64,000 bases of DNA. Source: Myxococcales bacterium. GTDB lineage: Bacteria > Myxococcota_A > Bradymonadia > UBA7976 > UBA1532. Within the stretch, counting starts at the first letter, position 1. Each line of letters starts with the position of its first letter. The notes beneath the pieces are model-generated. The model was not told the origin of the DNA. It saw only the letters and a program-made list of their open reading frames with translations, and did not search any database. Shown here piece after piece: positions 25,781-37,507 of the stretch. The DNA lies in assembly GCA_020633555.1 (NCBI GenBank), contig JACKDL010000031.1, positions 1 through 64,000 of the forward strand, read 5' to 3'. A program made the position numbers and the translations under genes.

Positions 25781-28228
25781 ATGCGCCGCCTCATACCCCT
25801 GCTGCTCCTCGCCGCCCCGGCCGCCCACGCCTGGGGCCCCGCCGTCCACGTCATGGAGGCCGACGTCGCCCTGGAGCGGCTGCTGGCGGGCCACCCCGAG
25901 TGGGCGGCCCTGGTGGACGCCCACCCGTTGGCGCAGAGCTATCTGCGGCTGGGCGCCCTGTCGCCCGACTTCCAGTGGCTCACCGACGCCCTGCCCTTCG
26001 GCCACGGCAAGGGCCTGTCGTACCACCTGCTGGACGCCGCCCCCGCCGACCGCCCCGAGCTGAAGCTCTTCGCCCTGGGGCACCTGGCCCACAACACGAG
26101 CGATGCGGTGTCGGAGACCTTCTTCGGCCCCCACGCCTGGGCCAGCCAGCCCATCGGCTACCACGACCTGCTGGCCGGCGTGCATGACGACGGCCAGGGC
26201 GAGGTGGAGCTGGTCTGCGAGGCCCTGGGCGACCTGACGCTGGCCTCGTGGGAGCCGGTGGTGGACCTGCTCTTCGACTTCTACCTGGAGGACGAGGCGG
26301 CCCAGGCCCGCGGTGCCGAGGCCGTGCGTTGGTACTGCGAGACGGGGGTGGCCTACACAGGCGAGCCCCTGAACTGCGAGGACGTCACCGCCGCCGTGCT
26401 GGGGCGGCTGGCCACCGCCGAGGAGCTGGTGGCCGGGCTGAACCGCGCGGGCGCCAAGCGGGTGGTCAACGCCCTGCTCGATCAGCCTCTGGAGCGGCTG
26501 GTCACCGTGGCGTTGGATGGCCCGCTGGCCGGCGTCCTGGGCGAGCGCGCCGGCGCCGCGTCGCCCACCTACGAGTGGGAGCTGAAGGCCATCACCGAGG
26601 GGCCCGTGCTCACCGACGCCTTCTGGGCGCCCTACGCCGAGCACTTCGCCGATCTGTCGGCGGTGTGGGTCGAGGCCCGCCTGGCCGACCGCATCGAGGG
26701 CTTCCCGGGCTGGGATCCCAACGCGCTGATCGCCGCCAACTGGCTGTCGAGCCTGCGCTTCGACCCCGAGCGCTTCGCCCCGCACCAGGGGCTGATCCCC
26801 GACGCCGTGCGGTGGCGGGTGGACGGGGACGCGGGCGAGGTGGACGTGCGGCTGTTCGCCGCCGTGCCCTACGCCGGCGAGGTGCGTGCGGTGGTGCGGC
26901 TGGACAACGCCACCGATCTGGACGGGCTGGGCCCGGCCGTGGCCGAGGCGCGGGCGCCCCTGGCGGTGGATCCGCGCGACTACGGCCCGGTGGAACCGCT
27001 GACCATGACCGTGCCCTTCGTGGCCGACTGGGCCCTGTGGCCCACCGCGCTGGGGCTCACCGTCAGCCTGCACCACGGCGACGATCCGCTGCCCTTCTTC
27101 ACCACCGACGCCGACGCCATCTGGAGCAGCCCGGCGCCGGGCAAGCACCGGGCGTCGCTGCGCCACGTCTTCCGCACCTACGGCAACCCCTTCCCCGCCT
27201 CGCTGGCGCGCCCCGAGCCGCCCGGGACGGGGCGCCTGCACGTGGTCAGCAAGCTGCAAGGGCTGGACTTCCCGGTGGGCGGGCTCACCGCGCAGGTGGC
27301 CGAGCAGACCCAGCCCATCGGCGCCGACGGCCTGGCCCGGTTCGCCCTGCCCGCGGGCGAGCACGAGGTGGTGCTGGGCGGCCACGGCGCCATGGGGCCA
27401 CCGCGGCGGCTGCCCGTGGTGATCACGCCCGGCGAGATCACCTGGGTCGAGGTGGAGACGCCGTTCCTCGCCGGGGTGGCCGTGCCCCCCTACGCCGGCC
27501 GCTGCGTGCCGGTGAACGGCGGCCTGAGCCCCGCCGCCCCGGGCGCGGTCATCCGCTGGCGGGCCCACGCCGAGAGCCCGGGCGGCGACGCGCTCACCGA
27601 CCCGGCCCTGCTGACCGACGGCGTCCTGTGCCTCTGGGACGAGGACGCGCCGCGGCCCGAGGGGCTGCCCGACGGCGCGCCGGTGCAGGTGGTGGCCACC
27701 CCAGAGTTCGGCCGCCACGGCGTGGGGCCGGCGGCGCGCTCGGGCACCGCCCGGCTGGACCTGAGCCCCCCCGACTGGCAGGTGACCGTCGGTGCCCCCC
27801 CGGCCTGTGCCTCGCCTGGCGAGGCCCCCATGCGCACTTTGACCCTGGCGGTCGAGGAGCCCCACAGCGGCCTGGTGACGGCCGAGTATCGGGTGGACGA
27901 CGGACCCTGGCTGCCGCTGACCGATGGCGACGACCCCGCCCCGCTGGCCGCCGACCGGCCCGTCCGGGTCGCGGGCCGAGCCACGAACGGCGCGGGCCTG
28001 GAGGGCGCCTTCGACGTGACCGTGGGTGGCGCCCCGCTGCCGGCCTGTGCCGAGCCCGCCGTGGACGCAGGACCTGTGGACGCGGGCCTGGCGGACGGCG
28101 GGGCCCCGGCCGAGACAGTCCCTCAGCCCGCAGACGGCTGCCGGACCACCCCCGCGCACGCCCCGGCGGTGTGGCTCCTCGGGCTGCTCTGCGGGCCGCT
28201 GTCGGGCCGCCGCCGGCGCAGGCGCTGA
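25781..28228 (+). CDS. Large secreted protein with zinc-dependent phospholipase C-like domain and MYXO-CTERM-like tail
   Basis: An 815 aa surface protein. Signal peptide MRRLIPLLLLAAPAAHA ends just before WGPAVH, the N-terminal Trp and metal ligand pattern of zinc-dependent phospholipase C/S1-P1-like enzymes; LFALGHLAHNTSDAVSET (about 100-115) supplies the H-x3-H-x3-D type zinc ligands. The rest consists of beta-rich modules of unknown function. The C-terminus has a Cys (DGCRTTP), a hydrophobic helix and six arginines: a MYXO-CTERM-like tail for surface sorting. ATG 25781 is chosen because it begins the leader; the frame is open to 25700. Divergent from the heme-tailed kinase. Confidence 0.75.
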   Translation: MRRLIPLLLLAAPAAHAWGPAVHVMEADVALERLLAGHPEWAALVDAHPLAQSYLRLGALSPDFQWLTDALPFGHGKGLSYHLLDAAPADRPELKLFALGHLAHNTSDAVSETFFGPHAWASQPIGYHDLLAGVHDDGQGEVELVCEALGDLTLASWEPVVDLLFDFYLEDEAAQARGAEAVRWYCETGVAYTGEPLNCEDVTAAVLGRLATAEELVAGLNRAGAKRVVNALLDQPLERLVTVALDGPLAGVLGERAGAASPTYEWELKAITEGPVLTDAFWAPYAEHFADLSAVWVEARLADRIEGFPGWDPNALIAANWLSSLRFDPERFAPHQGLIPDAVRWRVDGDAGEVDVRLFAAVPYAGEVRAVVRLDNATDLDGLGPAVAEARAPLAVDPRDYGPVEPLTMTVPFVADWALWPTALGLTVSLHHGDDPLPFFTTDADAIWSSPAPGKHRASLRHVFRTYGNPFPASLARPEPPGTGRLHVVSKLQGLDFPVGGLTAQVAEQTQPIGADGLARFALPAGEHEVVLGGHGAMGPPRRLPVVITPGEITWVEVETPFLAGVAVPPYAGRCVPVNGGLSPAAPGAVIRWRAHAESPGGDALTDPALLTDGVLCLWDEDAPRPEGLPDGAPVQVVATPEFGRHGVGPAARSGTARLDLSPPDWQVTVGAPPACASPGEAPMRTLTLAVEEPHSGLVTAEYRVDDGPWLPLTDGDDPAPLAADRPVRVAGRATNGAGLEGAFDVTVGGAPLPACAEPAVDAGPVDAGLADGGAPAETVPQPADGCRTTPAHAPAVWLLGLLCGPLSGRRRRRR

Positions 28229-28336
28229 GCCCCGCGCCGAGGCGCCCGCCGCCGGGATCATGCCGGCTGGCCGATTTCGCTGGGCCCCACGCCCCGGCGC
28301 CCCTCTAATGCCCCCACATCGCACCGGGGGATCCCC

Positions 28337-29017
28337 ATGACCCACCCCGCCCGCGTCGCGCGGCCGCCCGCGGCGCCCACCGCGCGCCCCGCGCCCCCGC
28401 CCCCCGACACGCCGCTGGACGACGCCCACCTGGACGAGCTGGTGGCGCAGGGCTGGACCACCCGCGCCGGCTTTCTGGGCGACGCGCTGGCGCGCTCGGT
28501 GCTGGCCGAAGCCCGAGAGCTGCGCAGCGACGGGGCCCTGCACCCGGCGGGCATCAGCCGCGAGGCCGTGCGCGACCGCTCGGTGCGCGGCGATCACATC
28601 ACCTGGATGAGCCACCACCCCGAGTCTCCGGCCATGGGCGCCGCCTGGACCCGGTTCGAGGGCCTGCGGGCGCAGCTCAACCAGACCCTGTGGCTGGGCC
28701 TCACCGGCCAGGAGGTGCAGCTCGCCTGCTACCCCGGCGACGGCACCGGCTACGCCCGCCACGTGGACGCCTTCCAGGGCAGCATGAACCGGCGCATCAC
28801 CGCCATCTGCTACCTGAACGAGGCCTGGGTGCCCGCCCACGGCGGCGCCCTGCGCCTGTGGACCGACAGCGGCGAACTGCTCATCGAGCCCACCCTGGAC
28901 ACCCTGCTGGTGTTCTTCTCGGATCGGGTACCCCACGCCGTCGAGCCGGCCTTCGCCGAGCGCTGGGCCATCGCCGCCTGGCTGCGCAAGACCGACCCCA
29001 CCCGCCCGGCCCTGTAG
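28337..29017 (+). CDS. 2-oxoglutarate/Fe(II)-dependent oxygenase (prolyl 4-hydroxylase-like)
   Basis: A 226 aa 2OG oxygenase of the prolyl-hydroxylase type. Iron ligands His142 and Asp144 in GYARHVDAF, His200 in DRVPHAVEP, with the later RWAIAAWLRK arginine for 2-oxoglutarate. ACYPGDGTGY and RRITAICYLNEAW are characteristic of the double-stranded beta-helix of P4H-like enzymes related to EGLN/PHD. The first 30 residues are a disordered Pro/Ala stretch. Substrate protein or small molecule unknown. Independent of the downstream thiolase gene (122 bp gap with its own promoter candidate). Confidence 0.88.
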   Translation: MTHPARVARPPAAPTARPAPPPPDTPLDDAHLDELVAQGWTTRAGFLGDALARSVLAEARELRSDGALHPAGISREAVRDRSVRGDHITWMSHHPESPAMGAAWTRFEGLRAQLNQTLWLGLTGQEVQLACYPGDGTGYARHVDAFQGSMNRRITAICYLNEAWVPAHGGALRLWTDSGELLIEPTLDTLLVFFSDRVPHAVEPAFAERWAIAAWLRKTDPTRPAL

Positions 29018-29070
29018 ACCCGGCGCGCCCCGCCCACCGGGGGACCCCCGGCCGGGGCACCTGCGGCCCT

Positions 29071-29097
29071 TTGCAAGCGCGCGGCATCGGCTATGAT
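29071..29097 (+). promoter_or_regulatory. Candidate sigma-70-type promoter for the thiolase operon
   Basis: TTGCAA (29071-29076) and TATGAT (29092-29097) are 15 bp apart, a slightly short spacer. The thiolase start is at 29140. Confidence 0.5.
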
Positions 29098-29139
29098 GCG
29101 CCCGAATCTTCGGCCACGCTGGCACAAGGAGCCCCGCCC

Positions 29140-30333
<1,194 letters not shown>

Positions 30334-30334
30334 C

Positions 30335-31570
<1,236 letters not shown>

Positions 31571-31588
31571 GCGCCCTCATCGGGCACC

Positions 31589-34570
31589 ATGCGGGCCCGC
31601 CCCGCCCCTGAATCGACCGCTGGGAGCCGCGAGACCTTGGCCGACGTCGATCCCCGCTTCCTCCAGCTCCTGCGCGACCGCATGGGTGTGCCCGATCCGC
31701 TGATCCGGGCCGCCCTGCGCCAGCACACCCGGAGCAAGCGGCCCTTCACGGCCCACCTGGTGGAGATGGGGCTCGCCACCCCCGAGCAGATCAGCGGGCT
31801 GCTGGCCCAGCTCGGCCCCGAGGCCACGCCCGCCGTGCTGCCCCCACTGCCCCGCCGGCTGCGCTCCTCGGCGCCGCCAGCGGCCGAGGACCGCCCCGAG
31901 CCCTCGGCCGTGCCCCTGCCCCCCGAGCTGCCCGTCGCGCCCGGCACCCTGCCGCCGAAGAGCGCGCCGGTGGAGCAGGTGCAGGCGCCCACGCTCGTCG
32001 CACCTACGGGCAAGGGCTTCACCCGCGACGCCGCCGAAGACACCGCGCCCAGCCTGGACGTGCCGGCGGAGGCCCTGAAGTTGCCACGGCCGCCCCTGCC
32101 GCGGCCGGCGACGGTCCCGCCGCTGCCCCGCCTGCCCACGGTCTCGCCGCGCCCCACCCCGGACCACGCGCACGGCGAGCGGCCCAGCGGCATCGCCGGC
32201 CTGGAGAGCGAGACGGAGCGCCAGCAGATCCGGGGCCGGGACGAGGCCCTGCCGCCCCTGCAGCTCGGGGCCGATCGCTACGCCGTGGGCGCCGAGATCG
32301 CGCGCGGCGGCATGGGCCGCATCGTCAGCGCCGAGGATCCCAACCTGGGCCGCACGGTGGCCATGAAGCTGCTGCTCCAGGGCAAGGCCGAGCACACGGG
32401 CATCCAGCTCCGCTTCACCGAAGAGGCCCAGATCACCGGGCAGCTCCAGCACCCGAACATCGTCCCGGTGCACGAGCTGGGGCTCACCCCCGACGGCGAC
32501 CTGTACTTCACCATGAAGCGGGTCAACGGCCGGACCCTGCGCGACATCCTCCGGCAGATCCGCCGGCGCGACGAGGTCACCGTTCGCACCTACACCCGCA
32601 GCCGCCTGTTGAACGCCTTCAAGCAGGTGTGCCTGGGCGTGGCCTACGCCCACTCCCGCGGGGTCGTGCACCGCGACCTGAAGCCCAGCAACATCATGTT
32701 CGGGGACTTCGGCGAGGTGCTCATCATGGACTGGGGGCTGGCCAAGATCCTGCCCCGAGCCCTGCCGGGCAAGGTGCAGAGCCACCGCTCGGGCCAGAGT
32801 CGGTGGGCCACCCGCCACGGCGAGGTCATCGGCACCCCCGGCTACATGCCCCCTGAGCTGGCGCTCGGGCAGCTCGACGACGTGGACGAGCGGGCCGACC
32901 TGTACAGCCTGGGCGCCATCCTCTACGAGATCGTCACCCTGCGGCCCACCTACACCGGCCGCGACGCGCGCACGATCCTGAAGAAGATGCTCCAGGAGCC
33001 GCTGATCCCCCCCAGCGAGCGCGCCCCCGAGCTGGACGTGCCCCCCGACATCGAGGCCATCTGCCTGAAGTGCCTGGCGAAGCCCATCAAGGAGCGCTAC
33101 GCCTCGGCCCTGGAGCTGCACGACGCCATCGAGGCCTTCCTGGAAGGTGCCCTGGAGCGGGACCGCCGCCGGGCCCAGGGCCAGCAGGCGCTGGACGAGG
33201 CGCGGGCCCACGGCGAGCAGTACCGGGCGCTGACTCGGCGGGTGAACGGCCTGGCCGGCCAGATCGCCCAGATCCGCGCGGCCCTGCCGCCCTGGGCGGG
33301 CGTGGAGCGCCGCCGCGAGCTGTGGGCCGCCGAGGAGAACCTGGACGCCGCCCGCCGCGACCGCACCGAGGCCTACACCCGCGCCGCACAGGCCTACCGG
33401 CACGCCCTGGAGCAGGACGCCGAGCTCGAGGCCGCCCGCGAGGGCCTGGCCCAGCTCTACTGGCAGGCCTTCCGCGAGGCCGAGCAGCACAAGGACCGGG
33501 GCAACGAGCTGCACTACGAGGCCCTGCTCCGCGATCTGCTGCGGGCCCACCCGCAGCCGCAGTTCGCCCGCCGGCTGGCCGGCGACGGGGCGCTCGCGGT
33601 GCAGACCGATCCGCCCGGCGTGCGGGCGGTGCTGTTCCGCGTCGAGCCGGTGGATCTGGTGTTCACCCCCGTGGAGCCCCGCGACCTGGGCACCACCCCC
33701 GTGCGGCTGGAGCCGCTGGCCATGGGCAACTACCTGCTGGTGCTGCGGGCCCCCGGCCTGCGCGAGGTGCAACTCCCGCTGCGCATCGGGCGGCTGGAGC
33801 AGGCCGAGGTCGAGGTGAAGCTCTACAGCGACGCCCACCTGGGTCGGTCGTTCGTGTACGTGCCGGGCGGCCGCTTCGAGCTCGGCGGCGATCCCGAGGC
33901 CCACTGGGCCCTGCCCCCGGGCGGGCGGGAGCTGCCGGCCTTCTGCATCGCCCGGCTGCCGGTGAGCTGCCGCCAGTACCAGGACTTCCTGGACGCCCTG
34001 GCCACCCAGGATCTGGACGAAGCCCGCCGCCGCCGCCCCCGCCTGTTCGCCCAGGGCGGCTTCCTGTTCGAGGAGCGCGACGGCCGCTTCTACATCCCCG
34101 ACGCCGATCCCAGCGGCAACCCCTGGGACCCCAACTGGCCGGTGATGGGGGTCAGCGCCCAGGACGCCGAGGCCTACTGCGCCTGGCGCAGCCAGGTGGA
34201 CGGGGTGATCTACCGGCTGCCCACCGAGTTCGAGTGGGAGGCCGCCGCCCGCGGCGCCGACGGCCGCCCGTTCGTGTGGGGCGAGCGCTGGGAGCCCACC
34301 TACTGCAACTGCGCCCACAGCCGGGCCCACGCGGCCAGCCTGGAGCCTTGCGGTAGCTTTCCCACCGACCGCAGCCCCTACGGCGTGCTCGATCTGGCCG
34401 GCGGCGTGGCCGACTGGACGAGCACCCCCGTGGCCGACGGCCACGAGCGCATCATCCGCGGGGGCAGCTACAACCAGCTCGAGCTGTACGCCCGGGCCGC
34501 CAGCCGGCAGGCCGCCCCGCAGGACAGCGTGGCCCTGCACGTGGGCTTCCGCCTCGCCCGCGACCCGTGA
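31589..34570 (+). CDS. Ser/Thr protein kinase fused to PEGA-like and FGE-sulfatase-like domains
   Basis: A 993 aa protein. N-terminal 220 residues: a helical region and Pro-rich linker. Kinase domain about 229-530: ARGGMGRIVSAEDPNLGRTVAMK, HRDLKPSNIMFGD and MDWGLAK (DWG replacing DFG), TPGYMPPELALGQ. A coiled segment with TPR-like helices follows; about 670-750 is a PEGA-like surface domain; about 755-990 is an FGE-sulfatase/SUMF1 fold (FVYVPGGRFELGG, RLPTEFEWEAAARG, GVLDLAGGVADW, RIIRGGSYN). The FGE active-site cysteines are missing, so it is not a formylglycine-generating enzyme; such folds bind ligands in related systems. The kinase looks active. Stop overlaps the next gene (GTGA). Confidence 0.9.
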   Translation: MRARPAPESTAGSRETLADVDPRFLQLLRDRMGVPDPLIRAALRQHTRSKRPFTAHLVEMGLATPEQISGLLAQLGPEATPAVLPPLPRRLRSSAPPAAEDRPEPSAVPLPPELPVAPGTLPPKSAPVEQVQAPTLVAPTGKGFTRDAAEDTAPSLDVPAEALKLPRPPLPRPATVPPLPRLPTVSPRPTPDHAHGERPSGIAGLESETERQQIRGRDEALPPLQLGADRYAVGAEIARGGMGRIVSAEDPNLGRTVAMKLLLQGKAEHTGIQLRFTEEAQITGQLQHPNIVPVHELGLTPDGDLYFTMKRVNGRTLRDILRQIRRRDEVTVRTYTRSRLLNAFKQVCLGVAYAHSRGVVHRDLKPSNIMFGDFGEVLIMDWGLAKILPRALPGKVQSHRSGQSRWATRHGEVIGTPGYMPPELALGQLDDVDERADLYSLGAILYEIVTLRPTYTGRDARTILKKMLQEPLIPPSERAPELDVPPDIEAICLKCLAKPIKERYASALELHDAIEAFLEGALERDRRRAQGQQALDEARAHGEQYRALTRRVNGLAGQIAQIRAALPPWAGVERRRELWAAEENLDAARRDRTEAYTRAAQAYRHALEQDAELEAAREGLAQLYWQAFREAEQHKDRGNELHYEALLRDLLRAHPQPQFARRLAGDGALAVQTDPPGVRAVLFRVEPVDLVFTPVEPRDLGTTPVRLEPLAMGNYLLVLRAPGLREVQLPLRIGRLEQAEVEVKLYSDAHLGRSFVYVPGGRFELGGDPEAHWALPPGGRELPAFCIARLPVSCRQYQDFLDALATQDLDEARRRRPRLFAQGGFLFEERDGRFYIPDADPSGNPWDPNWPVMGVSAQDAEAYCAWRSQVDGVIYRLPTEFEWEAAARGADGRPFVWGERWEPTYCNCAHSRAHAASLEPCGSFPTDRSPYGVLDLAGGVADWTSTPVADGHERIIRGGSYNQLELYARAASRQAAPQDSVALHVGFRLARDP

Positions 34571-35085
34571 GCCCCTCTGGCTGGATCCAGCTCGCCCTGT
34601 GGCCCCTGGCGATCGGCTACGCCGGCTGGCTGGTGCCCCACGCCTGGCACGAGCTGAACGACGAGGTGGTGGTGCAGGGCCTGTTCCGCAAGTACTGGCC
34701 CCCCTACCCCCTCCCCGACGGCGGGCACGTCATCGATCCCCGGCCAGTGGATCTCGCCCATGAGCTCCGCGTCCGGTTTCGACCCGCCGGCCCCGAGCGC
34801 TCGGCGCCGAGCACCGCTGATGACGTCGAGGCGTGGCGGGGCCACCTGGCGGTGCTGGGCGTCGCAACGCGGAACACCCGGGCCCGCGCCCCGCTCACCC
34901 ACCCGCGGCTGTTGTGGCACGCCGGCCAACCCCGCCTGGTGCTGGGGACCCTGGACCGCGACTACGTGGCCCTCGTGCCCGGGCACGGGGTCTGCCTGCT
35001 GCCCGAGGTGGCCCCGACGGACGGCCCCGCCCTGGATCTCGACGCCCCCCTGGTGACCCGATGGACCCCCGTCTTCCGGCCCTGA
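34567..35085 (+). CDS. Hypothetical single-helix protein
   Basis: A 172 aa protein with one N-terminal hydrophobic helix (WIQLALWPLAIGYAGWLVP) and a soluble C-terminal domain lacking recognisable motifs. GTG 34567 overlaps the kinase-FGE stop (GTGA) and its 3' end overlaps the lnt start by 25 bp, so it is coupled to both. Unknown function; its placement suggests an accessory to the kinase or to envelope biogenesis, which is speculation. Confidence 0.65.
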   Translation: MSPSGWIQLALWPLAIGYAGWLVPHAWHELNDEVVVQGLFRKYWPPYPLPDGGHVIDPRPVDLAHELRVRFRPAGPERSAPSTADDVEAWRGHLAVLGVATRNTRARAPLTHPRLLWHAGQPRLVLGTLDRDYVALVPGHGVCLLPEVAPTDGPALDLDAPLVTRWTPVFRP

Positions 35086-36527
35086 GCCCCGGCGCCCGTT
35101 GGGCCCTGGCCGCCCTGGCCGGCGTGCTCAACGGCGTCGCGTTCATCTTCTGGGGCCCCGCGGCCCTGCTGGCCAACGTGCCGCTGCTCTGGGCCCTGCA
35201 TGGGGCCCGCAGCCGTTGGCTCACCGCCGGCCTGGGTGGCCTGGTGGGCTTCCTGGGCGGCTTGCACATCTACGGCATCCTCGACTACGGCCAGCTCCTG
35301 TTCTGGGGCTTCGCGGGCTACACCGGCAGCCAGATGGTGCTCTACGCGCTGCTGCATCGGGCCCTCTGGGGCAAGCTGCACCCCGCCGCCGATCTGGCCC
35401 TGCCCGCACTGATCTGGACCCTGACCGAGTGGCTGCGCACCGTGGGCCCGCTGGCCATGCCGGCCAGCTACGTGGGCTGCATCGCCGACGTGCCCGGCCT
35501 GCGACCGTGGCTGGCGCTGGCGCCCCACACCGGTGGCCTGGGGGTGAGCACCCTGGTGGCCATCGCGCAGAGTGTGATCTTCCACGGGGTGTTCGGCGAC
35601 CGCCCCCATCGGCGCTGGGCCGCCGTGGGTGCGGGCCTGCTCGCTGCGGCCTGGGCCACCGGGTTCGCCTTCCCGCCCCCCCTGGGCGACCGCCCGATCC
35701 AGGTGGCCGGGGTGCAGGGCGGCCTGGCCAACGGCCAGTACACGGCCGCCTACGCCGATCCCCTGGCCGCTGCCGACGTGGTGCGCACCTACGCCACGCT
35801 GTCCGAGCAGGCATACCGCACCACCGCCGCGCTGGTGGTCTGGCCCGAGACGGCCGTGCGCGAGCCCATGCTCGACCGCCCCCGGACCGCGCCGGGCTTC
35901 CCCCGCGACGGCGATCGGGCGGTGCTCCTGGCCGGCCTGCTCCACCGCGCCGACGGGCAGGCCTTCAACCGGGCCGTGGCCGTGGCGCCCGGCGGCCGGA
36001 TCCTGGGTCACTACGACAAGGTGCGCACCGTCCCCAAGACCGAGGACTACCTGACGAAGGGCCCCGCCTGGCGGCCCATCGACACCCCCGCCGGCCGGCT
36101 GGGGCCCATCATCTGTCTCGAGAGCGTCTACCCCGATGCCAGCCGCGCCATGGTGGGCAACGGCGCCGAGCTGCTGCTGGTGATGAGCAACGACGCCGGC
36201 TTCGGCCGCAGCCCCATCACCCGCCACATGACCAACCGCGCCATCGTGCGGGCCGTCGAGACCGGGCGCTGGCTCCTGCGGGTCGGGCAGGCCGGCATCA
36301 CCACCCTCATCGACCCCCGCGGCGTGCGCCACGGCCAGCTCGGGCTGTTCGAGCCCGGCCTCCTCGAGGGCGAAGCCCGCCTGCGCGGCGATCAGACCCT
36401 GTGGGTGCGCTGGGGTCCGTGGTGGATGGGGCTGTGCGGGCTCAGCCTGCTGGCGATTGGGGCGGCGACCCTCCGCCGCCGCCGTCGGGGGGCTGCCCCT
36501 GGCGCTGCCGGGCCCAACGCCGCGTGA
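35061..36527 (+). CDS. lnt: Apolipoprotein N-acyltransferase
   Basis: A 488 aa integral membrane protein that adds the third acyl chain to lipoprotein N-termini. N-terminal hydrophobic helices (for example RWLTAGLGGLVGFLGGLHIYG), then a nitrilase domain with the Glu-Lys-Cys triad: Glu263 (VVWPETAV), Lys320 (YDKVRTVP), Cys352 (IICLESV). C-terminal helix then an Arg tract. ATG 35061 lies inside the preceding gene. It converges on the exosortase gene with an 86 bp coding overlap. Consistent with the many lipoproteins encoded nearby. Confidence 0.93.
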   Translation: MDPRLPALSPGARWALAALAGVLNGVAFIFWGPAALLANVPLLWALHGARSRWLTAGLGGLVGFLGGLHIYGILDYGQLLFWGFAGYTGSQMVLYALLHRALWGKLHPAADLALPALIWTLTEWLRTVGPLAMPASYVGCIADVPGLRPWLALAPHTGGLGVSTLVAIAQSVIFHGVFGDRPHRRWAAVGAGLLAAAWATGFAFPPPLGDRPIQVAGVQGGLANGQYTAAYADPLAAADVVRTYATLSEQAYRTTAALVVWPETAVREPMLDRPRTAPGFPRDGDRAVLLAGLLHRADGQAFNRAVAVAPGGRILGHYDKVRTVPKTEDYLTKGPAWRPIDTPAGRLGPIICLESVYPDASRAMVGNGAELLLVMSNDAGFGRSPITRHMTNRAIVRAVETGRWLLRVGQAGITTLIDPRGVRHGQLGLFEPGLLEGEARLRGDQTLWVRWGPWWMGLCGLSLLAIGAATLRRRRRGAAPGAAGPNAA

Positions 36528-37467
36528 GCGCGTTGTTCACCACGTAGATGAACCAGAAGACGGGCAGGAAGAGGATGTAGGCGGTGCGGTAGTGCCAGGG
36601 CCCCATGGCCAGGGCCTGATCGCCGTGGTGACCCATCAGGTAGATCACCGCCACCCGCACGCCATTGGCCAGCATGGTCACGGGGAACACCAGCGCCATC
36701 AGCGCCAGCCGGTTCTTCACGCTGGGCTGCACCACCCAGCCGAACACCAGCACGGTCATGCTCAGGGTCACCAGCAGGTTCATGCCCGAGCACGTCTCGT
36801 TGACGATGACGTAGAACTCCCAGGTGTAGAACGTGTAGTCGTTCCAATACCTTATGGGATAGCCCGCCAGCCGCAGCAGGGCGACGGCGATGTCGGCGGT
36901 CCACTCCTGCAGGAACAGATCCACCGACTTGTGCAGGAACCACTCCCAGGGCAGGGCGAAGCCGATGAAGCCGATGGGCATGGCCAGCGACGTGGCTCGG
37001 CCCCAGCCCACCGCGCCCCAGGTCCAAACGAACACCAGGGCCGGGATCATCAGCCCGGCCAGCATCAGGAAGTCGCGGTGCACCCAGCCGGCGAGCGCGA
37101 GGCTGACCACCAGGCCCAGCCCCACCGCCACCAGCGCCCGATCGGCGCCGGGGCGCTGCGGCGCCGGCGCGTCCCACCCGGGCCGACGGCTGGCGAAGCC
37201 GGCCAGCACCATGGCGATGGGCACCGCCAGCAGCGCCGAGCCGGCGCCCCCCAGGACGCCGCCGAGCCAGATGTCGCTGAACCAGAATGGCACCGGCAGG
37301 CAGGCGAGACACCCCAGATACGCCACCCCCGCGGCGTATGTACGCGACCACCGCGCCCCCGGCGAAGCGGTGATCGGCGCACGGGGCCCTCGCCCCGCCT
37401 GCCGGCTCCCCCCCCCACCGGATCCGCCGAGGCCCCCCAGGCCGTCGGTTGTGGATCCTGCAGTCAT
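36442..37467 (-). CDS. Exosortase/archaeosortase family protein
   Basis: A 341 aa membrane transpeptidase-like protein with about eight helices. Active-site residues are visible: Cys226 in NETCSGMNLL, Arg271 in ANGVRVAVIYL and His292 in GPWHYRTAYILFLP. Exosortases cleave C-terminal sorting tails (PEP-CTERM or related). Which tail this one reads is unknown; no PEP-CTERM protein is encoded here, though two MYXO-CTERM-like tails are (those are generally handled by CPBP-type myxosortases). ATG 37467 lies 40 bp after the stop of the two-TM small protein, so both may share one promoter. Confidence 0.9.
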   Translation of the reverse strand: MTAGSTTDGLGGLGGSGGGGSRQAGRGPRAPITASPGARWSRTYAAGVAYLGCLACLPVPFWFSDIWLGGVLGGAGSALLAVPIAMVLAGFASRRPGWDAPAPQRPGADRALVAVGLGLVVSLALAGWVHRDFLMLAGLMIPALVFVWTWGAVGWGRATSLAMPIGFIGFALPWEWFLHKSVDLFLQEWTADIAVALLRLAGYPIRYWNDYTFYTWEFYVIVNETCSGMNLLVTLSMTVLVFGWVVQPSVKNRLALMALVFPVTMLANGVRVAVIYLMGHHGDQALAMGPWHYRTAYILFLPVFWFIYVVNNALTRRWARQRQGQPPDGGGGGSPPQSPAG

Positions 37468-37507
37468 CGGGCCCCCGACCCCTGACGGGCGCCGCGACGC
37501 TGCGCGA

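Noticed and set aside
25682..29125. Minus-strand open frame of about 1,150 codons
   Set aside because: Antisense to the phospholipase-like and 2OG oxygenase genes, without recognisable domains.
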